DNA of 64,000 nt from Gammaproteobacteria bacterium (GTDB lineage Bacteria > Pseudomonadota > Gammaproteobacteria > Steroidobacterales > GCA-2729495): the NCBI GenBank assembly GCA_015709695.1, contig CP054183.1, forward strand, positions 620,001 through 684,000. Reading direction: 5' to 3'. The translations under genes were made by a program, and so were the position numbers. Below are positions 25,422 through 34,424 of this stretch, in pieces; positions within the stretch are counted from its first letter, which is position 1; every line of letters starts with the position of its first letter. The notes beneath the pieces are model-generated. The model saw only the letters and a program-made list of their open reading frames with translations. It made no database searches and was not told where the DNA came from.

Positions 25422-25550
25422 CCCGGTGGCTCACCTCCTGAACCACCGGGCTGCTATAGTCACTCCTGCATCAAGACGGAGCTGACGCTCCACCAACCTG
25501 CCCCCGGGCAAGGTGGTGTCTCCCGCAGGGAGGATGTGGCCAGTCCTGGC
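25422..25550 (+). promoter_or_regulatory. Structured leader with serial hairpins
   Basis: Upstream of the gene at 25619 several perfect stems lie in series: CCCGGTGG/CCACCGGG (25422-25429, 25443-25450); CCACC/GGTGG (25490-25494, 25512-25516) enclosing TGCC/GGCA; CTCCC-GCA-GGGAG (25520-25532); and GCCAG-TC-CTGGC (25539-25550). A possible -10, TATAGT, is at 25455-25460, which would place the last three stems in a 5' leader of about 150 nt. I do not recognise a known riboswitch class. Confidence 0.45.
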
Positions 25551-25618
25551 AACCAACCGGGAAACCACTCGAGTCGGCCCCTGGTGCGTGTCATCAACAA
25601 CGCATTGGAGGGTTCATC

Positions 25619-26626
25619 ATGTCTGCACAGGTAATCGAGCTGCCGGTCAGGCAGCGGGGCGGCGCGCCGGAGTTGAGGCCCGTGATCCGCGGCCTCATCG
25701 ACAGGATGGCGAGCGAGCTTGGCCAGTACCCCGGCTACGAGGCGCTGCCCGGCGGGCTGGCTTTCGACAACCGGGTGGGGCGCACCACCGTGGGCTTTCG
25801 CGAGGTGGAGCCGGCCACCATCGATGGCAGGAAGCTCTGCGAGCTGGCCGAGGTGCGCACCGAGCTGCAGGAGGATTTCCAGGAATTCAGCGGACCGATC
25901 CTCGCCCACTTCAACAGCATGGCGAGCCTGGGTGCGGTGCTGCGCGAGCCCGACACCGGGCGGGTGGTGGTGTACACCCGCTGCCCGATCTACGTGGGCG
26001 ATGACGACGTGCTCGGCCACTACGGGCTCCTGCTGCATGCCGCGGCCATGGCGCACGACGACCAGGTCATCGCCGGAGTCTGCGCCGGCACCGGGCGCGA
26101 AGTACCTGAGCACCTGATCCGGCCCATCCGCGGCGCGGGGGTGCCCGCACCCTGGGGCCTGGAGGACTTCGCGGCATGGGCAGCCCGCCTGCACCAGCTG
26201 CGCCTGCCCGCGACCGCCTCGGCAGAATCGCTGATGGCCTCGCTGCCCTGGCCGGCGGACTCGGGTTTCCCGGCTTGCGGGGAGCGCAGTGGCATCCTGC
26301 TGCTGCTCGACACCCGCATCCCGCACCCCGTGCTGGGCAGCGGCCTGCATTGCCGGCTGGAGCTACCGGTGGCAGTGGAGGAGGCCGCAGGCGTGGAGCT
26401 GGTCAACCGGCTCAACCTGATCGAGAGGCGCTCGCTCGCCGCCGGACCCGGCTTCGGCGCCTGGTGTCCCGTGCCGGGTGCGCCGCGCCTGGCCTGGGTG
26501 AGCTTCCTTCCGGACATGCCGAAGCCGCCGGGACTGCTCGACACGCTGGTGGCCGGCATGCTGCTGCGGGCGCAGAGGGTGGGCTGGATGATCAGGGGAG
26601 GCGAGCGATGGCCACAGTGCACTTGA
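25619..26626 (+). CDS. Unknown 335-aa protein
   Basis: I do not recognise this family. It has no signal peptide or membrane segment. The first half contains a hydrophobic/acidic alpha-beta pattern (VGRTTVGFREVEP, VYTRCPIYVGDDD); the second half ends PKPPGLLDTLVAGMLLRAQRVG. A GGAGGG directly precedes the ATG. It stands between the structured leader and the PASTA-esterase gene, with no clear operon partner, so context gives little. Confidence 0.65.
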   Translation: MSAQVIELPVRQRGGAPELRPVIRGLIDRMASELGQYPGYEALPGGLAFDNRVGRTTVGFREVEPATIDGRKLCELAEVRTELQEDFQEFSGPILAHFNSMASLGAVLREPDTGRVVVYTRCPIYVGDDDVLGHYGLLLHAAAMAHDDQVIAGVCAGTGREVPEHLIRPIRGAGVPAPWGLEDFAAWAARLHQLRLPATASAESLMASLPWPADSGFPACGERSGILLLLDTRIPHPVLGSGLHCRLELPVAVEEAAGVELVNRLNLIERRSLAAGPGFGAWCPVPGAPRLAWVSFLPDMPKPPGLLDTLVAGMLLRAQRVGWMIRGGERWPQCT

Positions 26627-26710
26627 TGCCTTTCCGCCTGCGCCGAATCGCGCCTAGAATCGGCCCAGGCCCAGGCACAACAACAAATCCGGGCCGGAGG
26701 TGGGAAGCCC

Positions 26711-28984
26711 ATGATGACCGCCCGCGCATCAACCGTGGCTGGCATTGGCCTGGCCGTTGGCCTGGCCACGCTCCTGGCCGGATGGCCCCTGGCCGCTGCC
26801 GCCGGCGAGTATGGCCTGGAGCTGGTGCGGATCTCCGCCGGCAGCGCCAACGGCACGGTCGCCGCCGCGTCGCTGGAGGGCACCGAGTTCATCTACGACG
26901 ATGTGGCCGGCACGGTCAGCCAGATCTCGCCATCGACGACCGCAGTGTTCAGGCTCGGTCCGGTCACCCATCTGTACTCGCACCAGTTCAGTGGCGCGGT
27001 CTTCGACGTTGCGGGCAGCGCGATAACGGCTGCGTCCTACGCCTGCCTCGAAGGCGGCTTCGGCGCAGTCGTCGGTGCCAGCCTGTGCGGCAATTTCACT
27101 TTCGGTGCCGACTACAGCAACGACTCGACGCTGAACTACGGCAGCATCCCCGGCACGCGCAGCGTTGGCGGGGATGACGTCGCCCTCGGTCCGCAGCAGC
27201 AGCTCGGGGATTACGCCGCCGCCGTGGCGCTCTTCGATGGCACGAGCCTCGTGCTGGAATCACCCGCGTGGTCCACCCATCCCGGTGGCGCCGGCCTTCA
27301 GCTCGAGTTCCGGGTCTCGGCGATCACGCTGCGCGTCGCGGCGCCGGAGATCCGCGGTCTGGACGAACCGGCGGCGGGCGCAGCGATCGTCGGCGCAGGG
27401 CTGACGGTCGGTACCGTCACCCGGGCCAATCACCCGAGCGTGCCCGCGGGAGCGGTGGTCAGCCAGAATCCCTCGGCTTGCGACGCCTGCGTGCCGGCCG
27501 GGAGCGCGGTCCATTTCGTGATCTCGCTGGGACCGGTTACCGGTGCCGCGGTGCCCGACCTGCTCGACAGGCTCGATCGCGACCTGGCGGCGCTCGACAT
27601 GCACCGCTGGCTGGCGCGGCTGCTGCGCGATGACCTGCGCCGGGTCCGGCAGGCGGTCCAGCGTCATCGCAACGTTCCGGCACTGGTCCAGCTGCGCTGG
27701 TTTGCCTGGAAGGTCGCGTGGCTGTCGGGCCGGATGGTTCCCGCCGGCGATGCCACGCGCCTGGTGGCGCAGGCGGAGGAGATCACCAGCCGGTTGCGCA
27801 AGGGACTCTCCGGCCCGCCACGCTCCGGCATGCGTGAAATCCTCTCGCAGGGTGTCAGGCGCAGCTACCACATCGACATTCCGGACGACTACTCGGTGAC
27901 GGGCGAGCCGAGACCGGTGCTGTTCATGTTCCATGGCACCGGCGGCAGCCACCTGAACTTCATGCCGGGCGGGATCTATACGGCCGATGGTGCCGACCTG
28001 CGGCGGAAGGTCGGCAATGACGCCATCATGGTGATCCCCGATGCACTGCCGGGCGAGGACGGCGTCAACCAGTGGAATTTCGGCTACGACTTCGCCTTCT
28101 TCCAGGATCTGATGAAGCAGCTGCAACACGAGCTCGTGTTCGACAGCCGGCGGATCTTCGCCACCGGGCACAGTTCCGGCGCCGGTTTCGTCCATGAACT
28201 GGGCTGCCGGCATGGCGACATGCTGCGCGGCATCGCTCCGGCTTCCGGCGCCCTGGTGTCGACGTCCTGCACCGGGTCCATCGCCGTCATGCAGATCCAG
28301 AGCCGCAACGATACAGTGGTCTTTCCCGATATCGTCAAGGCGACGCACGACTTCTGGGTGTTGTACAACGGCTTCGACCTCGACACATCCAGGCCCGGCA
28401 CGACGAACCCCTGCATCGATTACTCGGACGGATCCTCCCCCTATCCGGTGCAATGGTGTTTCACCGACGACACCGGCCACGGCGGGCACCAGTGGTGGAG
28501 CAAGGCGGATGCGATCTGGGATTTTCTCGCCACGCTGCCGATCGCCGGGCCGACGACGGACCATCCGCCCGGTGGCGGCAATGACCGCGCTCACGGGGCT
28601 GCGGACACCACGCTGACCTTCACGGTGGCATACCCTGGAACCATCGGCCCGGTGTGGCGGCTTGCCGCCGTGCTCTATCCGGCCGGCACGCAGCCGCCGG
28701 TGTTCACCAGCCCGATGTGGTTCCTGAACATCGACATCGATCCCGGCGCCGCCACGCCGGGAACGCAGCAGACCTACACCGTGCCGGTCAGGGTCTTCGA
28801 GCCGTCCGCGGCGACGCCGCTGCCGGGGACCTATGCCGTGTCCATCGCCGCCTATGTCACCGGCGGTGGTTTCCCGACACCGGTGGCAGGGATCGACCAC
28901 ATGGCTTTCCGCGATGCCCGGATTGTCGATCAGGCGACACCGGTCGTCGTCGACGGCGTCTTCGATCTGAAGCCGGTGCCATGA
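26711..28984 (+). CDS. Secreted PASTA-containing esterase with extra domains
   Basis: The 757-aa protein has, in order, a signal peptide (to about residue 33), a beta-rich Gly/Ser region (about 35-205), one PASTA-like domain (about 215-278, GAGLTVGTVTR...VPAGAVVSQNPSAC...SAVHFVISLGP), a helical linker (about 285-360), and an alpha/beta-hydrolase of the PHB-depolymerase/feruloyl-esterase type (about 375-620). In the latter, FMFHGTGGS is the oxyanion-hole region, GHSSGAG carries the nucleophile Ser, and GHGGHQWW supplies a likely catalytic His. A final beta domain follows. PASTA in a Gram-negative secreted esterase is unusual. The substrate is unknown; a polyester or cell-wall ester is possible. 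Confidence 0.8.
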   Translation: MMTARASTVAGIGLAVGLATLLAGWPLAAAAGEYGLELVRISAGSANGTVAAASLEGTEFIYDDVAGTVSQISPSTTAVFRLGPVTHLYSHQFSGAVFDVAGSAITAASYACLEGGFGAVVGASLCGNFTFGADYSNDSTLNYGSIPGTRSVGGDDVALGPQQQLGDYAAAVALFDGTSLVLESPAWSTHPGGAGLQLEFRVSAITLRVAAPEIRGLDEPAAGAAIVGAGLTVGTVTRANHPSVPAGAVVSQNPSACDACVPAGSAVHFVISLGPVTGAAVPDLLDRLDRDLAALDMHRWLARLLRDDLRRVRQAVQRHRNVPALVQLRWFAWKVAWLSGRMVPAGDATRLVAQAEEITSRLRKGLSGPPRSGMREILSQGVRRSYHIDIPDDYSVTGEPRPVLFMFHGTGGSHLNFMPGGIYTADGADLRRKVGNDAIMVIPDALPGEDGVNQWNFGYDFAFFQDLMKQLQHELVFDSRRIFATGHSSGAGFVHELGCRHGDMLRGIAPASGALVSTSCTGSIAVMQIQSRNDTVVFPDIVKATHDFWVLYNGFDLDTSRPGTTNPCIDYSDGSSPYPVQWCFTDDTGHGGHQWWSKADAIWDFLATLPIAGPTTDHPPGGGNDRAHGAADTTLTFTVAYPGTIGPVWRLAAVLYPAGTQPPVFTSPMWFLNIDIDPGAATPGTQQTYTVPVRVFEPSAATPLPGTYAVSIAAYVTGGGFPTPVAGIDHMAFRDARIVDQATPVVVDGVFDLKPVP

Positions 28985-28994
28985 GCTGAGCCAG

Positions 28995-29765
28995 GTGAAC
29001 GGCTGCGGCCAGACTGGCGAGGCACCACGCGCGGCAGGGACGCCTGCCGGCCATGGTCTGGCCAGGCCGGGCCTGGCTGCGCTGGCGGTGGCCATGCTGG
29101 CACTGGCCGGCTGCCCCGGCCTGCAGCAGGCGCCTTCGCTGCCGGGCGCGGTGCCGCCTGGCGCCGGGACCACCCCAGCTGCGACGGGCGTCATCCGCTA
29201 TGCGTTGTCCGGCCACGAGTCCCTCCTGGTGGTGCTCGCCTATCGTGCGGGTCCGCTCGCTGCGCTTGGCCATGACCACCTGATTGCCACCCGGGCGCTC
29301 ACCGGGTTCATCGATGTCGCCGAACCCCTGATCGCGAGCGCCATCGAGCTGCATCTGCCGGTCGCCGAATTCACGGTCGATGACCCGGAGCTTCGTGCCA
29401 GCCACGGGCACGGGCTTGCGACCGTGCCGCCCGATGCCGCACGCAAGGGAACGCGGGACAACATGCTGGGCCCGGATGTGCTGGATGCCGCGCGGTTCCC
29501 GGAGATCGTGGTGCGCTCCGTCTCGCTCCACGGCGGACCGCAGGACTTCACCGCCGGTCTCGACCTGCAGGTGCGCGGCGTGCACCACAGGATCGAGGTA
29601 CCCGTTCAGGTCACCGGGCCGGCCGCCGGCCAACTGCAGGTCAGGGCACGCTTCCCGCTGTCCCAGGTGGCGATCGGGCTCGTGCCATTCAGTGTCATGA
29701 TGGGGGCGCTCCAGGTTGGCGACCAGCTGGCCATCGAGGCTGACCTGGTGGCACGGCGCAAGTGA
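28995..29765 (+). CDS. YceI-family lipoprotein
   Basis: The 256-aa product has a lipobox (AVAMLALAGC, Cys near residue 41) and then the YceI-like lipocalin fold: LGHDHLIATRALTGFIDV, KGTRDNMLGPDVLDAARFPEIVV, and a C-terminal FPLSQVAIGLVPFSV strand. YceI proteins bind isoprenoid-like lipids in the periplasm. The start is uncertain: GTG 28995 is the first candidate but gives a long, polar pre-signal segment, and no strong ribosome-binding site is present. It directly follows the esterase gene and may be co-transcribed. Confidence 0.8.
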   Translation: MNGCGQTGEAPRAAGTPAGHGLARPGLAALAVAMLALAGCPGLQQAPSLPGAVPPGAGTTPAATGVIRYALSGHESLLVVLAYRAGPLAALGHDHLIATRALTGFIDVAEPLIASAIELHLPVAEFTVDDPELRASHGHGLATVPPDAARKGTRDNMLGPDVLDAARFPEIVVRSVSLHGGPQDFTAGLDLQVRGVHHRIEVPVQVTGPAAGQLQVRARFPLSQVAIGLVPFSVMMGALQVGDQLAIEADLVARRK

Positions 29766-29824
29766 GCCAGCCCCGCCCTTGCAGCCGACCTGATACCGGA
29801 GAACCACGGGAGAGGAGTCAGGCC

Positions 29825-30283
29825 TTGGAGAAATCCTTCATCACCGACGATCTCAGGAAGCGTGTCGGCACCGAACTCGGTCGCGCCGAGTACGAGGTCG
29901 AGAAGGGCAGGATCCGCAGCCTTGCCGACGCCACGCTCGACGACAATCCCCTGTACCAGGACGGTGAGGTGGCGCGCGGCAGCCGCTACGGCGGCATGAT
30001 CGCGCCGCCCGCCATCGTCTGGCCGATCATTCCGCCACAGATGGACTGGTACGTCACGCAATACGATTTCCCGCTGAAGCGCCTGCTGAATGCCGGCTTC
30101 GAGCAGGAACTCTTCGAACCGGTCCGGCCCGGGGATCGCCTGACCGGAGTCGTGACGCTGGCGGAGCTGGAGGAGAAGGAAGGCCGGATCGGCCACATGG
30201 TGTTCTTCCATTTCGACGTGGTGTGGACCAACCAGCGCGACCAGAAGGTCATGAGCCTGCGCCAGAGTTTCATCAAGTACTGA
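29825..30283 (+). CDS. MaoC-type FAS1-like dehydratase subunit (non-catalytic half)
   Basis: The 152-aa protein matches the FAS1-like/MaoC N-terminal hot-dog domain: LADATLDDNPLYQD, GGMIAPPAIVWP and a LEEKEGRIGHMVFF strand. It lacks the Asp...His hydratase pair seen in its neighbour, so it is likely the supporting partner of a heteromeric hydratase. TTG 29825 is the chosen start because GGAGAGGAG lies about 8 nt upstream and it gives the family N-terminus. With the next gene it resembles the ChsH1/ChsH2-type pairs that hydrate enoyl-CoAs in steroid side-chain breakdown (inference). Confidence 0.82.
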   Translation: MEKSFITDDLRKRVGTELGRAEYEVEKGRIRSLADATLDDNPLYQDGEVARGSRYGGMIAPPAIVWPIIPPQMDWYVTQYDFPLKRLLNAGFEQELFEPVRPGDRLTGVVTLAELEEKEGRIGHMVFFHFDVVWTNQRDQKVMSLRQSFIKY

Positions 30284-30299
30284 TCACGGAGGCCGACTC

Positions 30300-30770
30300 A
30301 TGGACGCGCAACGCTACTACGAGGATGTCGAGGTCGGGCAGCCGCTCGTCGAGCGCGTGGTGACCCCGACCAGGCGCCTGGCCGTGCAGTTCGCCGGTGC
30401 CTCGGGCGACTTCTACGAGATCCACTACGACAAGGATTTCGCCATCCAGGCCGGATTCCCGGATGTCATCGTGCACGGTGCGCAGAAGGCCGCCTTCATC
30501 ACGCAGATGCTGACCAGCTGGATGGGGCTCGACGGTGTGCTGAAGAAGGTCCGCTGCAGCTTCCGCGGCGTCGACTTCTTCGGTGTCGCGCTGACCTGCA
30601 ATGGCAAGGTGACCGCAAAGCACATCGAGGGCAACCAGCACTGTGTGACCTGCGAGGTCTGGATGGACAACGCCAAGGGCGTGCGAACCACCCTCGGCGG
30701 AGGCGTCGTGGTGCTGCCATCCCGGGCCGGGGTGCGGGTGAACCAGCCGCAACGGGCGGGAGAACGCTGA
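30300..30770 (+). CDS. MaoC-type enoyl-CoA hydratase subunit (catalytic half)
   Basis: The 156-aa hot-dog protein carries the hydratase-2 motif ASGDFYEIHYD, with the catalytic Asp and His in the expected D-x4-H spacing, and a PDVIVHGAQKAAF helix. It lies 16 bp after its non-catalytic partner and overlaps the next SDR start (TGATG). Together the two probably form a (R)-specific enoyl-CoA hydratase acting on a bulky acyl-CoA. Confidence 0.87.
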   Translation: MDAQRYYEDVEVGQPLVERVVTPTRRLAVQFAGASGDFYEIHYDKDFAIQAGFPDVIVHGAQKAAFITQMLTSWMGLDGVLKKVRCSFRGVDFFGVALTCNGKVTAKHIEGNQHCVTCEVWMDNAKGVRTTLGGGVVVLPSRAGVRVNQPQRAGER

Positions 30771-31561
30771 TGAGCGCGCAGGGCAGGCTTCAGGGCAAGG
30801 TCGCCGTGGTCACCGGATCCGGGCAGGGCATCGGCGCGGCGATCGCGCGGCTCTTTGCCAGGGAGGGGGCCGCCGTGGTGGTCAACTCGCTGCACGAAGC
30901 CTCATCGCAGGCGACGGTCCGGGCCATCACCGATGCGGGTGGCCGGGCTGTCGCATGTGTCGGTGATGTGCGCAGCAGCGATGATGCGCGGCGGATCATG
31001 GACACCGCGGTGCAGGCCTTCGGCGGCCTGGATATCCTGGTGAACAACGCCGGCTTCCCGCTGGACGAGATGATCCACCGCATGAGCGACGAGCAGTGGG
31101 ACGACTGCGTCGATGTCACGCTGAAGGGCACCTTCAACTGCATTCGCGCAGCGGCTCCGCACATGAGGAAGGAAGGGCACAACGGGCGCGTCATCAACGT
31201 CTCGGCGATGGCGGGCCTGATGGGCGGCATGGGCATGGCCAACTACTGTGCGGCCAAGCACGGCGTGCATGGCCTGACGCGGACGGTGGCACTGGAGTGG
31301 GCGCGTTACGGCGTGACCTGCAATGCCATCGCCTACGGCTGGGTGCACACGCGCCTGACCGGGGAGCGCGAGGCGGGCGCGGAAGTGCTGGGGCATGCCG
31401 TCGGCATTCCCAGGCGCGTCAGGGACCGGATCATCGAGCAGCACCGGGCCAACCAGCAGACACCGGAGCAGGCGGCCAATGCGGCGCTGCTGCTGGCGTT
31501 GCCGGAGGCGCAGTACATCACGGCCACCATCCTCAATGCCTCGATGGGCCAGATGAGCTGA
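30770..31561 (+). CDS. SDR-family oxidoreductase (FabG-like)
   Basis: The 263-aa classical short-chain dehydrogenase has TGSGQGIG (Rossmann cofactor motif), NNAG, INVSAMAG, and the catalytic YCAAK (Tyr-x3-Lys). Overlap of its ATG with the upstream TGA shows it is the third gene of the hydratase operon. A hydratase followed by an SDR suggests successive hydration and oxidation of a 3-hydroxyacyl-CoA in a beta-oxidation-like route; the actual acyl chain is unknown. Confidence 0.9.
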   Translation: MSAQGRLQGKVAVVTGSGQGIGAAIARLFAREGAAVVVNSLHEASSQATVRAITDAGGRAVACVGDVRSSDDARRIMDTAVQAFGGLDILVNNAGFPLDEMIHRMSDEQWDDCVDVTLKGTFNCIRAAAPHMRKEGHNGRVINVSAMAGLMGGMGMANYCAAKHGVHGLTRTVALEWARYGVTCNAIAYGWVHTRLTGEREAGAEVLGHAVGIPRRVRDRIIEQHRANQQTPEQAANAALLLALPEAQYITATILNASMGQMS

Positions 31562-31600
31562 GCGCGCTGCAGCGGGCGGTCGCGCACGGGTTTTGTCCGC

Positions 31601-32326
31601 TCAGTGGGACTGTCCGGACATGGTCCCGCTGCGGCCCCGTCGCGAGATGCCCTTGCAGGCGTTGGCTTCCGTCTGCAGCCAGTCCATGGCCTGCATGAGG
31701 TTGAGATGGATGTCCCGGTAGCCGGCATCGTCAGGCGGCGGCTCGCTGCCAGGCATGGGCCGCGTGTGCACGCGGGTGTTGTCGGTCGTGAGTTCCGTAC
31801 GGGTTTCGATGTTGCCGGCGCGGGTGACGGCGGCGACAGTACCGAGCCCGCCGAGCTCGTGGTGTTTCCAGAAGGTCGCCGGAATCCTCGCCAGCGGTTC
31901 ATCCGGTTTCCGCAGGGCAGGGGCCGTCCGGCATCGCCGGCCCCAGATCTCGATGGTTCCGTCGAGCCCCGCCTGGCGCAGGCCGATGACGAGGTCGCGC
32001 AGGAGCTGGCCATCGGCGGCGAAATCCCAGCCCTGCTGGCGCGCGGCGTCGCAGAACGCAGTCACCGGGATGCGGTTGGGCGGATCCTCGGGAGGCCCGA
32101 TCACGACCTGCCAGCCGGGCTTCCAGGCCATCCATGCGGCCGAGGCCAGCAACAAGGCCAGCAGCACACCGAGGATGCTCACCGCTGCGGACCCGTGTTC
32201 ATGGCCGGTACTCCAGGGCTGCCCCCCGCCATCATGCGCGCCTGCCTTCCCTTCGGCAGCCGCCGAGGTCATCATCGCGGCTGATTCCGCTGTCTGGAAG
32301 GTGGGGGCGCCCGGTGGAACCGGCAT
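31601..32326 (-). CDS. Single-pass membrane protein, unknown function
   Basis: The 241-aa protein has one membrane segment (about residues 48-66, AAVSILGVLLALLLASAAWM) after a polar Ala/Gly-rich N-terminus, with the rest predicted periplasmic. I do not recognise the domain. A start 17 codons later is possible. It is divergent from the cardiolipin synthase gene. Confidence 0.6.
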   Translation of the reverse strand: MPVPPGAPTFQTAESAAMMTSAAAEGKAGAHDGGGQPWSTGHEHGSAAVSILGVLLALLLASAAWMAWKPGWQVVIGPPEDPPNRIPVTAFCDAARQQGWDFAADGQLLRDLVIGLRQAGLDGTIEIWGRRCRTAPALRKPDEPLARIPATFWKHHELGGLGTVAAVTRAGNIETRTELTTDNTRVHTRPMPGSEPPPDDAGYRDIHLNLMQAMDWLQTEANACKGISRRGRSGTMSGQSH

Positions 32327-32366
32327 TCAGGCGCTGGCGCAGAGGTTCCGTTGCCGGAGAGCGTGC

Positions 32367-33812
32367 GTGAGCGAGACCCTGCTGCGTGAACTGCTCGCCG
32401 GGCTCGCGCATTTCCTGCTCGCCATCGTCGCCACGGTGCATATCCTGCTTACCAAGACCGAAGTGCGGGCGGCGATCGCCTGGACGGGCCTGGTGTGGCT
32501 GGCACCGCTGTTCGGCCCGGTGTCGTACCTGTTGTTCGGCATCAACCGCATCCGGCGGTCGGTGGGGCGGATGCGGCAGGTGCGCGGGGCGCACACCGCT
32601 GAACACCAGGCCGCCACCGGTCGCCAGGCCCATGGGGGCGGCAGCGTCGCGCCGGTTCCCGACGGCTGGCGGGCGCTGGCGACGCTGACCGACAGGATCT
32701 CCGCCGAGCCGCTGGAGGGCGGGAACTGCATCGAGCCGCTGCTCGATGGCGACCAGGCCTATCCGGCCATGATCGAAGCCATCGCCGGGGCCCGGCGCAG
32801 CATCTCGCTGGCCACCTACATCTTCGATCGTGGCATCGTCGCCGATGCGTTTGCGGATGCCCTCGAGGCCGCCGTGGCCCGGGGCGTCGAGGTGCGGGTG
32901 CTCATCGATGGGCTGGGTGCGCGCTATTCCCGGCCGCCGATCCGCGGCGAGCTGCAGCGGCGCGGCATACGCGTGGCCAGTTTCCTGCCGGTGCGTTTTC
33001 CGCTGCCAAACCCGTATGCCAACCTGCGCAACCACCGCAAGATACTCGTGGTCGATGGCGGGATCGCCTTCACCGGCGGGCTCAATATCCGCGATGCCTG
33101 CCTGCTCGCACGTCCCTCCGCGTTTCCGACGCGGGACACCCACTTCCGCCTCCGTGGCCCCGTGGTGCACCATCTGCAGGATGCCTTCGTTTTCGACTGG
33201 CGTTTCGCCACCGGGGAGCGCCTGCTGGGCGAGACGTGGTTCCCGCCGGTGACGGCAGTCGGCGACATGCTGGCCCGTGGCATTGCCGACGGTCCCGACG
33301 AGACACGCGATGCGCTGCTGCTGACCCTGCTGGGTGCGCTGGCCGCGGCGCGCAGGCGGGTCCGCATCGTCACCCCGTACTTCCTGCCCGATCCGCCGCT
33401 CATCGACGCCTTGCGGGTGACTGCCTTGCGCGGTGTCGACGTCGAGATCCTGATTCCCGGACGGGGCAACCTGCGGCTGGTGCAGTGGGCGCAGATGGCG
33501 CAGCTGAAGCCGGTGCTGCGCGGTGGCTGCAGGGTACTGCTGACCCGTGCCCCGTTCGATCACTCCAAACTCATGGTGGTCGATGGCAGCTGGTCGCTGG
33601 TCGGTTCGGCAAACTGGGATCCGCGATCCCTCCGGCTCAACTTCGAATACGTGGTGGAGTGCTACTCCGCCGCGTTGGCGGCCAGCCTCGAGTCCATCAT
33701 TGCCGCGAAGCGGGACGGTGCCCACGAGTTGTCGCGTGCGGAGCTGGATGCCAGGCCGCTGTGGCGCAAGCTGCGCGATGGCATCGCCTGGCTGATGCAG
33801 CCCTATCTCTGA
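32367..33812 (+). CDS. Cardiolipin synthase-like phospholipase D enzyme
   Basis: The 481-aa protein matches bacterial cardiolipin synthases: an N-terminal PLDNF-type membrane region (about residues 5-60, LVWLAPLFGPVSYLLFGINR) and two HKD phospholipase D motifs, NHRKILVVDGGIAFTGGLN (about 215) and DHSKLMVVDGSWSLVGSAN (about 395). It joins phospholipid head groups at the inner membrane to form cardiolipin. GTG 32367 was preferred because GGAGAG precedes it and it removes a long unrelated extension in the same frame that lies antisense to the gene at 31601. Confidence 0.92.
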   Translation: MSETLLRELLAGLAHFLLAIVATVHILLTKTEVRAAIAWTGLVWLAPLFGPVSYLLFGINRIRRSVGRMRQVRGAHTAEHQAATGRQAHGGGSVAPVPDGWRALATLTDRISAEPLEGGNCIEPLLDGDQAYPAMIEAIAGARRSISLATYIFDRGIVADAFADALEAAVARGVEVRVLIDGLGARYSRPPIRGELQRRGIRVASFLPVRFPLPNPYANLRNHRKILVVDGGIAFTGGLNIRDACLLARPSAFPTRDTHFRLRGPVVHHLQDAFVFDWRFATGERLLGETWFPPVTAVGDMLARGIADGPDETRDALLLTLLGALAAARRRVRIVTPYFLPDPPLIDALRVTALRGVDVEILIPGRGNLRLVQWAQMAQLKPVLRGGCRVLLTRAPFDHSKLMVVDGSWSLVGSANWDPRSLRLNFEYVVECYSAALAASLESIIAAKRDGAHELSRAELDARPLWRKLRDGIAWLMQPYL

Positions 33813-33826
33813 GCGGGGAGCGGCAT

Positions 33827-34303
33827 TCAGCCCGGCGGTTGCCAGCCGGGATGGTCGAAGTACCGGCCGTAGTCATCGAGCGCCTGCACGGCTTGCGCTG
33901 CCCCCGCTGCCGGTGTGGCGTCCGCGCGGCCCTGCATCGCTGCGGCGCCGGCGAGCAAGTCGGCGATGATCAGGTGCAGGTTGGCATCGGCTGCGGGTTC
34001 GAGCCTGCAGCTGGCGACGATGGCGGCAACCCGGGTTTCCACCGTCGCACCCAGCGCCTGGAAGTCGGCCACCGACAGCGTGCCCTGGTGGATGGCCTCG
34101 TGCCGGGCGGCGAGGGCGGCGCGGATCGCCGCCATGCCCTCGCGCAGGGGCGCGTCGGTCGACCACTTGCGGCCGTGGTCCAGGGTGAGGTGCCCGGCCT
34201 CGCCGGCGCCGTGTTCATGGGCATCCGCCGCCGGTGCAGCGCCGCCGGCGAGAAGGAACACTGCCCAGGCACAGGCAGCCGGAATGGAATGGCGGATATT
34301 CAT
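33827..34303 (-). CDS. Periplasmic helical protein, unknown function
   Basis: The 158-aa protein has a signal peptide (cleavage near PAADA at about 28) and then an alpha-helical, His-containing body (HEHGAGEAGHLTLDHGRKW; CRLEPAADANLHLIIADLLAGA; a YFDHPGW end). The shape suggests a small four-helix periplasmic protein; metal or haem binding is possible but no canonical motif is present. It sits tail-to-tail with cardiolipin synthase and divergent from the small Cys protein preceding the nor block. Confidence 0.65.
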   Translation of the reverse strand: MNIRHSIPAACAWAVFLLAGGAAPAADAHEHGAGEAGHLTLDHGRKWSTDAPLREGMAAIRAALAARHEAIHQGTLSVADFQALGATVETRVAAIVASCRLEPAADANLHLIIADLLAGAAAMQGRADATPAAGAAQAVQALDDYGRYFDHPGWQPPG

Positions 34304-34424
34304 GCAGGCACCTCGGTCGCGGGGTTGTGGAGCCCTCACCTCGTCCTTAGGATGATAGGCACATCCCCGATTTCCGGCAAAGAGGGACGCGATCCGGTTC
34401 GCCGTCCGCGCCGGGGTGCAAGCC

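Noticed and set aside
25422-25450. Possible rho-independent terminator
   Set aside because: The T-run precedes the stem on the + strand and no T-run follows it on either strand.
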